The translations under genes were made by a program, and so were the position numbers. Source: Labilithrix sp. (GTDB lineage Bacteria; Myxococcota_A; Polyangia; Polyangiales; Polyangiaceae). Taken from it: a stretch of DNA of 51,798 bases. The notes below the pieces were generated by a model. The model did no database searches and was not told the origin of the DNA. It saw only the letters and a program-made list of their open reading frames with translations. Of the stretch, positions 16,283 to 25,873 are shown piece after piece (the first letter of the stretch is position 1; each line of letters begins with the position of its first letter). Location: the NCBI GenBank assembly GCA_019637225.1, contig JAHBWC010000064.1, positions 1 through 51,798 of the forward strand, written 5' to 3'.

Positions 16283-17983
16283 CCCGCCGTCGACGCTGAG
16301 GAGCTCGACCGCCGCCCGCCGCGCGGCGTCGCCGACGCGGACGCCGCCGATCATCCGCGCGATCTCTTCGACGCGCTCGTCGTCGCCGAGCTTCCGGACG
16401 CTGCTGGTCGTTCGGCCCTTCGCCTCGGTCTTGTCGACCACGTACTGCGCGTCCGCGAGCGCCGCGATCTGAGGCAGGTGCGTGATGCAGAGCACCTGGC
16501 GGTGACGCGCGACGTCGGCGATGGCGCGGCCGATCACCTCGGCGATCGCGCCGGAGACGCCGGCGTCGACCTCGTCGAAGACGTAGAGCCCCGCGGGCCC
16601 CTTCTCGGCGAGGACGCGCTTCAGCGCGAGCAGCGCGCGAGAGAGCTCGCCTCCGGAGGCGATCCGGCGGAGCGGCCGGGGATCTTCGCCCTTGTTCGGC
16701 GCGATCAAGAACTCGACGCGGTCGATGCCGCTCGCCGTGAGGCGCGCCCCGTCGACCGGCGGGAGCTCACCCGCCTGCGGCGCGGGCACCGGTGAGACGT
16801 CGACGACCACGCGCGCGCGGCCCATCCCGAGGCCGCCGAGCTCGCGCCCGATCGCGTCGGCGAGCTTCGCGGCGGCGTCGCGGCGCTTGCGTGAGAGCGT
16901 GCGCGCCTCGGACGCGACCGCCGCGAGGCACGCCTCGCGCTTCGCCTCGAGCTCGCCGCGCAGGCGATCGGCCCCGGCGAGCCCCTCGACCTGGCGCTTC
17001 AGCTCGTCGCGGTGGGCGACGAGCTCGGTCGTCGTGGGCCCGTGCTTGCGGAGGAGCTTCTGGAGGCGGAACCAGCGATCGTCGACCTCGACGAGGCGCT
17101 CGGGGTTGCCCTCGATCCCCGACGCGTAGCGGGAGAGCGCGCGCGCGGCGTCCGCGAGCTCGCTGCGCGCGCCGTCGACCGAGCGCGCGAGCGGCGCGAG
17201 GCTCGGATCGATCGCGGCGGCGGCGTCGAGATCGGTCGAGATGCGCGCGAGCTGATCGCACACGGCCTCCTCGCCCTCGTAGAGCCGATCGGCCGCGCCC
17301 TGCGTCGCGGTCGAGAGCTTCTCCGCGTGGCGGAGGCGCGCGCGCTCGTTCTCGAGCTCGGTCTCCTCGCCCACCGACGGGTCGAGCTCCTCGATCTCGC
17401 GGAGCTGGAACGCGAGGAAGTCTTCGCGCTCGGCGCGGTCGCGCTCGGCCTCGCGCACGCGGTCGATCTCGCGCACGACGGCCGCGAGCTCGGCGACCTT
17501 CTCGCCGAGCGCGTCGCGCATCGTCTCGAGGCGGCCGTAGGCGTCGAGGTACTCGAGGTGCGTCGCGGGATCGGTCAGGCTGACGCTCTCGTGTTGCGAG
17601 GCGATGTCGCAGAGGTCCGGTCCGAGCTCCGCGAGCTGCGCGGCCGTCGAGAGCTTGCCGTTCAAGAACGCGCGGCTCCGCCCCTCCGCCTGGACGACGC
17701 GGCGGACGACGAGCTCGCCGTCGCACGGCACGCCGGCGGCCTCGAGCTTCGCCGCGACGCGCGAGCCGGGCTCGATCTCGAAGAGGGCGGCGACCTCGGC
17801 GTCGCGCGCGCCCCCGCGGACGATCTCCGGACGGGCGCGGCCGCCGAGCACGAGCGCGAGCGCGTCGACGACCATCGACTTGCCCGCGCCGGTCTCGCCG
17901 GTGAGCACGTTGAACCCAGGGCCGAGCTCGAGGACCTGGTGCTCGATGAGGACGACGTTGTCGATCGTCAGCGAGAGCAGCAT
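16241..17983 (-). CDS. recN: DNA repair protein RecN
   Basis: 580 residues, the usual length for RecN, an SMC-like ATPase that acts on double-strand breaks. It has the Walker A loop GETGAGKSM near residue 33, a long coiled coil in the middle (about 150-370), the signature region 'ASGGELSRALLALKRVL' and Walker B 'LYVFDEVDAGVSG', followed by 'LCITHLPQIAALAD'. All ATPase motifs are intact. The last residues (Gly/Arg/Lys-rich, ending ASKK) are encoded within the 39-bp repeat array. It starts with ATG, 112 bases from the end of the upstream kinase gene, and could be co-transcribed with it. Confidence 0.96.
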   Translation of the reverse strand: MLLSLTIDNVVLIEHQVLELGPGFNVLTGETGAGKSMVVDALALVLGGRARPEIVRGGARDAEVAALFEIEPGSRVAAKLEAAGVPCDGELVVRRVVQAEGRSRAFLNGKLSTAAQLAELGPDLCDIASQHESVSLTDPATHLEYLDAYGRLETMRDALGEKVAELAAVVREIDRVREAERDRAEREDFLAFQLREIEELDPSVGEETELENERARLRHAEKLSTATQGAADRLYEGEEAVCDQLARISTDLDAAAAIDPSLAPLARSVDGARSELADAARALSRYASGIEGNPERLVEVDDRWFRLQKLLRKHGPTTTELVAHRDELKRQVEGLAGADRLRGELEAKREACLAAVASEARTLSRKRRDAAAKLADAIGRELGGLGMGRARVVVDVSPVPAPQAGELPPVDGARLTASGIDRVEFLIAPNKGEDPRPLRRIASGGELSRALLALKRVLAEKGPAGLYVFDEVDAGVSGAIAEVIGRAIADVARHRQVLCITHLPQIAALADAQYVVDKTEAKGRTTSSVRKLGDDERVEEIARMIGGVRVGDAARRAAVELLSVDGGPRGAGEGRGASKK

Positions 17984-18095
17984 GGGATAGGGGCGAATAC
18001 TCCAACCGGAGCGCGCGTTCCAGCGTCCTCGCTTCGCTCGGCCCGCCGAGGCGGACGCAGGCGCGCGCCGGCGAGCGCATCGGCGAACGAAAGGC

Positions 18096-20876
18096 TCACG
18101 GCGAGACCAAGGTCACGCGACGCCCCGCGTACGGGCCCTCGTGGGTCCTGTCCACGCCGACCGACAGGCCGGACTCGTGCACCGCCACGGCGACCGCGCG
18201 ATCGGACGCGACCGACGGTGAGAGCGCGATGCCGCCGGAGGGGCAGTCTCGGAGGAGCGACTGGCCCCGGTGGAGGGTCTCGCCGAAGAACTCCGGCCTT
18301 CCGGCGCGCGTCAGCGCGATGCAGCGCCCGTCGTGGACGGCGATCGCGACCGGCGAGCCGAACGTCGTCCCGGCGAGGCGATCGCGGAGCGCGAGCGCCG
18401 CCCGCACCGCGCGGAGGGTGGTCGAGAAGCCGACGACGAAGATGGCGAGCGACGAGGGGACGACCTCGCCCTCGTGGGCGCGCGCCGCTTCGAGCACCAT
18501 CGCGTCGAGGCGGGAGAGCTCCGCGCACGCCGCGCCGTCGCCCACGGCGTCGAACAGCGTCTCGCGCGAGACGAGCTCCACGAAGAGGAACGCAAGGTGC
18601 CGAACGCGAACGTGCTCGCCGTGGGCGAGCAGCTGATCGGCGAAGAACGACCGGAACGACGGGTGCGTGAGCGCCGCCGCCGCGGAGACGGCGTCGTCGC
18701 GCGCGCCCGCCAGCTCGACGCGGAACGTCTCCTCTCCGGCGCTCGCGTTCCGGAGCGCGAGAGTCACCGTTCCCGCCTTCAAGATCGCCGGGCGCCCCTC
18801 GATGCGCTCGCCGTCCGAGACGCCCACGCACCTCTCCTCGAAACCGACGGCGCTCGCGACGATCTCCGACCCCGTCTTCGCCAGCGCGCCCGAGAGACGA
18901 TAGGTCCCGCGCGGGAGACGCAGCGTCACCTCGCGCACCTCCCCCGGCTCGAGGACCTGCTGCGCGAGGATGTGCGGACGCTTCGCGGGCGACCCCGCGC
19001 AGAACGTCACGCGCTCGATCGAGCGCACGCTCGGGTGCGGCGCGAAGACGAGCTCGACGGTCTCCTTGAGGTCGCGCTCGAACGAGGTCGCGCAGGCCGA
19101 GCAGGTGCCCAGCTTCGTCACCTGATCGAGCTCGTCGAGCGACTCGTGCGCGATCATGCACTTGGGGCAGACGACGTCCCACGCGGGCTCGAGGATGCCC
19201 GCGTGCGCGGCGTGGATGAAGGCGTCGACGGTCTCCGCGCGCCCGACGTTCCACGCGTCCGCGAGCTCGTACGGCCGCAGCGTCCCCATCACGCCGTCGG
19301 GCGCCGAGAGCAGGTGCATCGCGAGCTTCTCGACGAGCGACGGATCGAAGCCTTCACCGTGGAGGCGCGCGCAGCCGGCCTCGACGAACGCGCGCTGCTC
19401 GGGCGTAGGGACGAACGGCGCCTCGAACGGATCGACCTTGCCGCCGGCGACGAGGACGTCGTCGAGGTGCCGGTAGAATCGGTCGACGGACGGCGCGAGC
19501 TTGCGGTCGAGCTCGACGAACGCGGCGAGCTGACCGATCACCCCGCGCGGAGAGAGCCAGATGTCGTGATGGAGCTCCGTTCCGCCGCCCGCGAGCGGCG
19601 TCAGCGTCACCTTGTTCCAGAGCGCCGAAAGCGGGCCCGTGTCGTACCAACGAAAGACCGAGTGCTCGCGGCCGCGGACCCACTCGAACGGGTATTCGCG
19701 CCACGTGACGTGGAGGCCGAGCACACGGAGCTCGCCCGTGCGCTTCACGCCGCCGTCGGGCCGCGGCTCGTCGGTGAAGGTCACGGGCGTGAGGCCGACG
19801 GCCTTGTTGAACCGATCGGTGTCGGCCACGTACGGCCAGAGCGCCTCGGGCGACGAGCGCAAGCGCCACGACCACGCGAGGTGCTTCTTCGCGTCGCTGC
19901 GCCGCGGCTTCGCCGACACCGCGGGCATCGAGCCGGAGACCTTCGGCGCGTAGGTCCGCATGGACGGCGCCGCGATCTCGATGGGGTGCCCCTCGGCGAT
20001 CGCCGACAAGGTTTCGAAGAGGGCCGCGGCGCTCGGGAAGCGGGCGTCCGCCGCCTTCGTGAGGCAGCGCGCGACGACCGCGTCGAGGTCTGCGTGCACG
20101 CCCTCGCGCTTCGACGACGGGAGCGGCGGCTCGAACGCGACGATCTTCTCGAGCAGCTCGTCGGTCGACGCGCCGACGAACGGTCGCTCGCCGGTCAGCA
20201 TCTCGTAGAGCATGACGCCGATCGCCCAGATGTCGGTCTGCGGGCTGATCGGATGGCCGAGCGCTTGCTCCGGCGCCATGTAGGGCGGCGAGCCGGCGAT
20301 GTAGCCCGCGTACGGATCGTCGCCGCGACGGGAATCGAACGCGATCCCGAAATCGCAGACGCGCGCGCGACCGGTACCGTCGATGATGACGTTGCGAGGC
20401 TTGAGATCGCGATGGATGACGCCGAGCCGGTGGGCCGCCGCGGCGGCGCGCGCCATGTCGGCGGCGATGCCGACCGCCGTGCGCGGCGCGAGCGCGCCGT
20501 CCGCGAGCAGCGTGCCGAGCTCCGTGCCCTGCACCAGCTCCATCGCGTAGTACGGACACTCGTCGAGCGTGTAGCCGACGTCGAGAACGCGCACGATGCT
20601 CGGATCGCCGATGCGGGCGGCGACCAGCGCCTCGGTCCACAGCGAGTCTTTCGGGACGCCCGGCTCGGGCACGATCGACCGATGGACCTTGAGCGCCACG
20701 ACGCGCTCGAGCTTCTCCTCGAGCGCCTCCCACACGACGCCCATGCCGCCGCGGCCGAGGACGCGGACCAGCTCGTAGCCGGCGACGATGGGTCGGTCCG
20801 AAGCGGGCGGCGCTGAATCCGAGGTGGGCAGAGAGCCACCGACGATCGTCGCCGCGTTCGTGGCGTCCTTCTGCAC
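18096..20876 (-). CDS. Ser/Thr kinase fused to SRPBCC, DUF5939 and a degenerate cyclase domain
   Basis: About 926 residues. (1) Kinase, 30-300: GRGGMGVVW, VALK, HRDLKPRNVII, CDFG and APEQ, so probably active. (2) SRPBCC/START-like lipid-binding fold, about 350-500 ('RSSPEALWPYVADTDRFNKA'). (3) DUF5939, about 530-700, with the CPKC...CSAC zinc-type pairs. (4) A class III adenylate/guanylate cyclase fold from about residue 761 ('FLFVELVSRETLF...FFGETLHRGQSLL'). SRPBCC-DUF5939-cyclase proteins are known in myxobacteria. Here the first metal Asp is Glu, the second (normally in a 'GDAVMAVF' segment) is replaced by 'SSLAIFV', and the Asn/Arg of 'VN.A.RL' are absent, so cAMP synthesis is unlikely. 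The start is uncertain: this GTG or one 42 bases upstream; neither has a good ribosome-binding site. Confidence 0.88.
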   Translation of the reverse strand: MQKDATNAATIVGGSLPTSDSAPPASDRPIVAGYELVRVLGRGGMGVVWEALEEKLERVVALKVHRSIVPEPGVPKDSLWTEALVAARIGDPSIVRVLDVGYTLDECPYYAMELVQGTELGTLLADGALAPRTAVGIAADMARAAAAAHRLGVIHRDLKPRNVIIDGTGRARVCDFGIAFDSRRGDDPYAGYIAGSPPYMAPEQALGHPISPQTDIWAIGVMLYEMLTGERPFVGASTDELLEKIVAFEPPLPSSKREGVHADLDAVVARCLTKAADARFPSAAALFETLSAIAEGHPIEIAAPSMRTYAPKVSGSMPAVSAKPRRSDAKKHLAWSWRLRSSPEALWPYVADTDRFNKAVGLTPVTFTDEPRPDGGVKRTGELRVLGLHVTWREYPFEWVRGREHSVFRWYDTGPLSALWNKVTLTPLAGGGTELHHDIWLSPRGVIGQLAAFVELDRKLAPSVDRFYRHLDDVLVAGGKVDPFEAPFVPTPEQRAFVEAGCARLHGEGFDPSLVEKLAMHLLSAPDGVMGTLRPYELADAWNVGRAETVDAFIHAAHAGILEPAWDVVCPKCMIAHESLDELDQVTKLGTCSACATSFERDLKETVELVFAPHPSVRSIERVTFCAGSPAKRPHILAQQVLEPGEVREVTLRLPRGTYRLSGALAKTGSEIVASAVGFEERCVGVSDGERIEGRPAILKAGTVTLALRNASAGEETFRVELAGARDDAVSAAAALTHPSFRSFFADQLLAHGEHVRVRHLAFLFVELVSRETLFDAVGDGAACAELSRLDAMVLEAARAHEGEVVPSSLAIFVVGFSTTLRAVRAALALRDRLAGTTFGSPVAIAVHDGRCIALTRAGRPEFFGETLHRGQSLLRDCPSGGIALSPSVASDRAVAVAVHESGLSVGVDRTHEGPYAGRRVTLVSP

Positions 20877-21344
20877 GCCTGGATCGTAACCGACGGTGTC
20901 TCCCCGTGACTTGATCACTCCCGACAATCGACTCTCTGGCAGGTCGTGTCCGCGCCCTTCGGCGCGGCGCACCCTAGCGCGCGTTTGGCGTCGAAGGCGA
21001 GGCGCTCCTCGGCGCCCCTCGGGCGCGCGCTCCAGAGTCGCAGGCCGGCGCTCCAGACGCCCAACGGCGCGTTCGGGCCCGCGAGGTTGCGCCAACGCCC
21101 TCAACCACCTTTCCACACAACATTGTAAGATCTCGTTATCGCGATGTTTTCAAGGGTTTTATTGACGATCGCAGCAGTGCGACACTAACTTTCGCGCCCG
21201 TCGTGCCCAGGGGGCCCCATCTACTCATGGGGACGGGACCAGTCGGCCCCACTCCGCACGGGGGACGGGACCAGTTCGGCCCCGTCTGCTCGAGGGAGGG
21301 GACCCGCCGGTCCCCGGCGGCCCGGGGCGCGGCAGAAGGGCACC
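20877..21344. other. Divergent intergenic region, kinase-cyclase / Fic-like gene
   Basis: 468 bases. The left half is GC-rich and permits an N-terminal extension of the kinase frame that looks like random Arg-rich sequence. From 21105 to 21195 there is a sharp drop in GC, unusual in this window and a likely promoter zone; TTGACG at 21162-21167 could be a -35, without a good -10. Then come the two direct repeats at 21229-21283. No RNA gene recognised. Confidence 0.45.
21229..21283. repeat. Pair of 22/23-bp direct repeats upstream of the Fic-like gene
   Basis: Copies at 21229-21250 and 21261-21283 (ggggacgggaccagt(t)cggcccc), differing by one inserted T, 32 bases apart, i.e. about three helical turns. 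They lie 62-116 bases before the ATG, a plausible place for an operator. Confidence 0.65.
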
Positions 21345-22220
21345 ATGGCCGCGAAAGCTTCGCCGAAAACATCCCGCAAGGAGCCGGCCCCGCCGGCGGC
21401 GCGGTCAAAACGCAAGCTGGCCGCCGCTCCGCCTGCTGAGCCGCCGCCGAAGCCGCTCACGCTCGAAGAGCGGGTCGCCAAGCTCGAGGAGCGCCTGATC
21501 GCTGCCGGGCCGGACTTCCAGAAGGCGTACCGCGACAGCCTCGATATGTCGTGGATCTACCACGACAGCGCGCTCGAGGGCTCGGTGTACACCGGCCACG
21601 AGCTCAAGGCCGCGATCGAGGACGCCGCGGCTCCGCTCGTCACCGACTCGAGCATCCAGCCGATCTGCGAGGAGATCCGTCGCCACCGCGAGGCGCTCGA
21701 CTACATCCGCGACTACGCGACGAAGAAGCGCCAGCCGATCAACATCGACGTCGTGAAGAAGATCTACCTCATCCTCCATCCGGAGGAGGGGGACATCAAG
21801 ACGGTGAAGTACCGGAAGGACATTCCGCAGCACCGCCTCTACTTCCACGAGTACGCGCCCCCCGACAAGATCACCTACAAGGTCCGTCAGATCCTCGACT
21901 GGACCAACGATCCCGAGACGCGCCGTACGCGCAGCGCGGTCCGCATCGCGGCGCGCGCGCACTACGACCTCCTTCGCGTCTTCCCCTTCGCGAGCGACAG
22001 CGGCAAGGTCGCTCGGCTCTTCATGAACCTCTTGCTCCTCCGCAACGGGTACCCGCCGGCGATCGTCCACTCGACGGAGCGCCAGCGCTACTACGAGGCC
22101 CTCAAGGGCTCGAGCGCGACGATGACGCAGATCGTGCACGAGGCGATCGAGAACAACCTCGGCTCCGTCGAGAAGCTGCTCGAAATGCACGAGAGCAAGG
22201 GCTACACGGTAAGGGTCTAA
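21345..22220 (+). CDS. Fic-fold protein lacking the catalytic histidine
   Basis: 291 residues. A Lys/Pro/Ala-rich leader (1-37) precedes a Fic domain (about 65-275). The Fic core is recognised by 'DSALEGSVYTGHEL' near 74-87, the flap region 'VKYRKDIPQHRLYFHEY' and the helix pair 'LFMNLLLLRNGYPP' at 225-238. The active-site motif, normally HPFxDGNGRxxR, reads FPFASDSGKVAR here at 213-224: Phe replaces the catalytic His and the phosphate-binding Asn and Arg are also changed. AMP transfer of the usual kind is therefore unlikely. The inhibitory motif near residue 75 is also altered (Asp where Ser/Thr is expected). ATG with AGAAGGG upstream. Not obviously paired with an antitoxin; 61 bases before hisF. 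Confidence 0.82.
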   Translation: MAAKASPKTSRKEPAPPAARSKRKLAAAPPAEPPPKPLTLEERVAKLEERLIAAGPDFQKAYRDSLDMSWIYHDSALEGSVYTGHELKAAIEDAAAPLVTDSSIQPICEEIRRHREALDYIRDYATKKRQPINIDVVKKIYLILHPEEGDIKTVKYRKDIPQHRLYFHEYAPPDKITYKVRQILDWTNDPETRRTRSAVRIAARAHYDLLRVFPFASDSGKVARLFMNLLLLRNGYPPAIVHSTERQRYYEALKGSSATMTQIVHEAIENNLGSVEKLLEMHESKGYTVRV

Positions 22221-22281
22221 CGTCCCGAGTCGGTGAGGACTCGGGCACCGAACTGGGAAGAAGCGCACCGCATCAGGCGAC

Positions 22282-23087
<806 letters not shown>

Positions 23088-23091
<4 letters not shown>

Positions 23092-25403
23092 GCTCACTCG
23101 AGACCTCCGTCACGCTCGACGACGTCTTCACCGTCGTCGAAGCCAAGCGCGTGCCGCTCGCACCCGAGCTCGCCGGTTACCTCACGCTCGAGGTCGCCGA
23201 CGGCACCGACGCAGGCAGCGGCGACGTCGATCCGAAGACGGTGTTCATCAGCGAAGAAGGCACCGTCGCCCTCGTCCGCCCGAAGAAGGACGCCGTCACC
23301 GGCGACGCCGAGGCGAGCGTGCGCGCGCTCCTGGCGAAGCTGCTCGACGCGAGCGGCTCGGGGACTCCGGCGCTCACGACCGCCGCGAAGCGCAAGCCCG
23401 GCAACGGGCTCCCGGCGCTCGTCGAGGAGCTCGAGGCGGCGCTCATCCCCGTCAACCGCGCGGCCGGACGGCGCGCGCTGGCGCGCCTCGCGCGCGAGGT
23501 GAAGCGAGTGCTGCTCGGCGTCGGGCGCAACGCCTCGGTGCCGCCGGTCCAGAACCGCCCCGACGCGAAGGCCGCGGCCGGAGCGCCTCCGCACGCGCGC
23601 CCCGCCCTCCGAAAGCGCGACGACGACCGTCCGTCGGATCCGAAGCTCCCGAAGTCCGCCGACGTGAGCGCGAACCTCGCGCACGGCGAGGTCGCGGTCC
23701 GCCGTATCGGCTCGTTCGACGACGAGGCGGCGACGGCGAAGCGCGCGAACCAGCTCAGCGAGCTCGCTTCGAGCATGAACGCGGTGGAGGGCGACCCGGC
23801 GGAAGACGCGAAGGCCGACGCGGCGAAGCCCGAGACGCCGAAGGCCGCGCCCCGCGCACCGGCCGGCGCGTCGCCGCGTCCGCCGCCGGCGGTGCTCCCG
23901 CCGCCGCCGGTGAAGGCGGGATCGGCGCCGCCGGGGCCTCCGCTCGCGCCTCCGCCGCCGCGGCGGACGGGCGACGACAAGCGTGAAGGCGCGGCGGCTC
24001 CCGTGATCGCCGAGGTCAAGGTCGACGGTCCCGGTCCGACGCTCTTCGGCGGTGACGAGGTCGACAGCCTGCTCGACTCGTTCGGCGTCTCGAGCGCGCA
24101 CGAGGACAAGCAGATGGCGCGCGAGCTCAAGGCGATCGCCGGGCTCAGCCCCACGCCGCCGCCGCCCGACGCCAAGACGCTCGCGGAGCTCACGAAGGAC
24201 GTCGGCAAGGACCTCCCGAAGAAGCTCGACTCGAGCATCGACGGCGACAGCGTCGAGGCGCTCCTCGCGCTGGCCGACATGAGCGCGCCGATCAACGCGC
24301 CGATCGCGGCGAAGAACGACGCCGTCCCGCCGGTCGCGCCGGCGCCCGTCGCGGCCCCGCCGCCCGCGGCGAACCTCCCGCCGAGCCCCCTCTTCGGAGG
24401 AGCCGGCGCGAGCGCGTCCACGGCCGCCGCGGCGGCCGGCGCTCCCGCGGCGCTCCGTCAATCGGCCGAGGCCGACGCGCCGCTCCCTCCGCCCGCGCCT
24501 GTCCCGGAGGCCCCGCGCGCGGAAGCCGCCCCGCTGAGGCAGCCCGATCCGCCGCGCTTCGACCCGCCGAAGGCCAAGGCCCCGGCGGCTTCGCCGACGG
24601 CGTCCGGCGCGCGCGCGAAGGCCGACGCGCCGCCGGCGGCGACGTCGCAGCCGGGCGTGAAGCGCTCGCGCTCTTCGTCGGGCGGACAGCGGCCGCGAGC
24701 GCCGAGGACCGGCATGGCGATGCTCGTCTTCGCGCTCGTCGTGCTCGCGGGAGGCACCGCCGCGGTCTGGAAGTTCGCGCCGCAGGTCTTCACCGGCAAG
24801 AAGAAGCCGAGCGCCTCGTCGAGCACGACGCCGACGGCCGCGACGCCGCCCGCGCCCAAGTGCAAGGTCGCGCTCGTCCTGACCGACGTCCCGGCGAACG
24901 CGGAGATCCTCCTCCGCGTGGGTCAGGCGCCGGTCGACGTCGAGCGGATGCCCGTGGGGACACGCCTCGAGCTCGTCGCGACGGCCGAGGGCTACGCGCC
25001 GCGCCGCGCGGTCATCAAGGGTGAATCGCCCTGGGACAAGGGGCCGGACGGCAAGCCGCGCATCGAGGTCCCGATCCAGCTCGACCCGACGAAGTCGAAG
25101 CCCGGCGCGATCGATCCGTGGCCGGCCGCGGAGCCCGGCAGCCAGGTCGGCGGATCGGGCGCGCCCGGTACCGTCCACGTCGTGTCCAACGTGCGCGGCG
25201 CCGAGGTCTGGCTGCTCGCCGGGCTCGGGCCCGAGGCGCGGATCGATCAGCTCCGCTGCGACGCGGACATCGACGTCCTGCTCGCCGGCCCCCCTGCCCT
25301 CCGCAAGCGGCTGCACGTCGGCGAGAAGGACATCACGGCGACCGAGGCCGACGCAGCGGGCAACAAGGTCGTCAACCTGAGCGCGAAGGAAGCGACGAAG
25401 TAG
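23088..25403 (+). CDS. Large single-pass membrane protein with Pro/Ala-rich linkers
   Basis: 771 residues starting at a GTG that overlaps the hisF stop (GTGA). The N-terminal 150 residues are folded-looking ('LAPELAGYLTLEVADG', 'VFISEEGTVALVRPK'), and the pattern recalls a piece of a kinase C-lobe without its catalytic loop; this is only a resemblance. A long disordered Pro/Ala/Lys region follows, interrupted by helical parts around 325-405. One membrane segment lies near 545-570. After it an extracytoplasmic part has a PEGA-like strand pattern ('DVPANAEILLRVGQAPVDVE', 'PVGTRLELVATAEGYAPRRAV'). Function unknown; membrane-anchored scaffold is my guess. Coupling to hisF seems positional, not functional. 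Confidence 0.72.
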
Positions 25404-25436
25404 CCGGCGCGGGCGTTCGCGCCGAACGCGACGAGC

Positions 25437-25871
25437 TCAGTCGTCGCGTTCGCAGGCGCTCGAGCACGCCGCGGTCGCGCACGTGCGACACGTCGAGGTG
25501 CAGCCGGACGCGCAGGCGTCGTGGGCGTCGCGGCAATCGCGCCGGCACCGATTGCCGTTGCCGTTGCCGTTGCCGCACGCGTCGAGGCAGGTCGTGCGCG
25601 TCTGCTCGCACGCCGTCGTGCACGACGTCAGGCTCGACGCGCAGCTCGCGGCCGCGGCGCACGGATCGGCGTCCGCCGCGGCGTCGGCGGGGCTCGAGTC
25701 GACGATCGACGAGCCGTCGCTCGCCTCGTCCGCCGACGCGTCGCGCGCCGTCACCGGCTCCTCCGAGCCGGACGGCGCCTCGAACTTCTCGAAGTCTTGC
25801 GTGCACGCCGCTGCGCCGATCGCGGCGGCGAGCGCGAGCGCGAGCACGATCCGAGTGCGCACGCGGTTCAT
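25437..25871 (-). CDS. Small Cys-rich exported protein
   Basis: 144 residues, with AGGAGG ten bases before the ATG. A signal peptide ends in AAAC, probably a lipoprotein. An Asp/Ala/Ser-rich linker leads to a C-terminal half with 14 or so cysteines spaced as repeated CxxxC pairs ('CTTACEQTRTTCLDACGNG', 'CRRDCRDAHDACASGC'), likely disulfide-bonded helices. A (Gly-Asn)4 run is encoded by a six-base microsatellite. Third gene of the pseudokinase operon; only two bases separate it from the stop of the preceding gene. No family recognised. Confidence 0.72.
   Translation of the reverse strand: MNRVRTRIVLALALAAAIGAAACTQDFEKFEAPSGSEEPVTARDASADEASDGSSIVDSSPADAAADADPCAAAASCASSLTSCTTACEQTRTTCLDACGNGNGNGNRCRRDCRDAHDACASGCTSTCRTCATAACSSACERDD
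25551..25574. repeat. Hexanucleotide microsatellite, four units
   Basis: One attgcc followed by three gttgcc inside the Cys-rich lipoprotein gene. Being a multiple of three, length changes keep the frame and only alter the number of Gly-Asn pairs. Confidence 0.8.
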
Positions 25872-25873
25872 CG

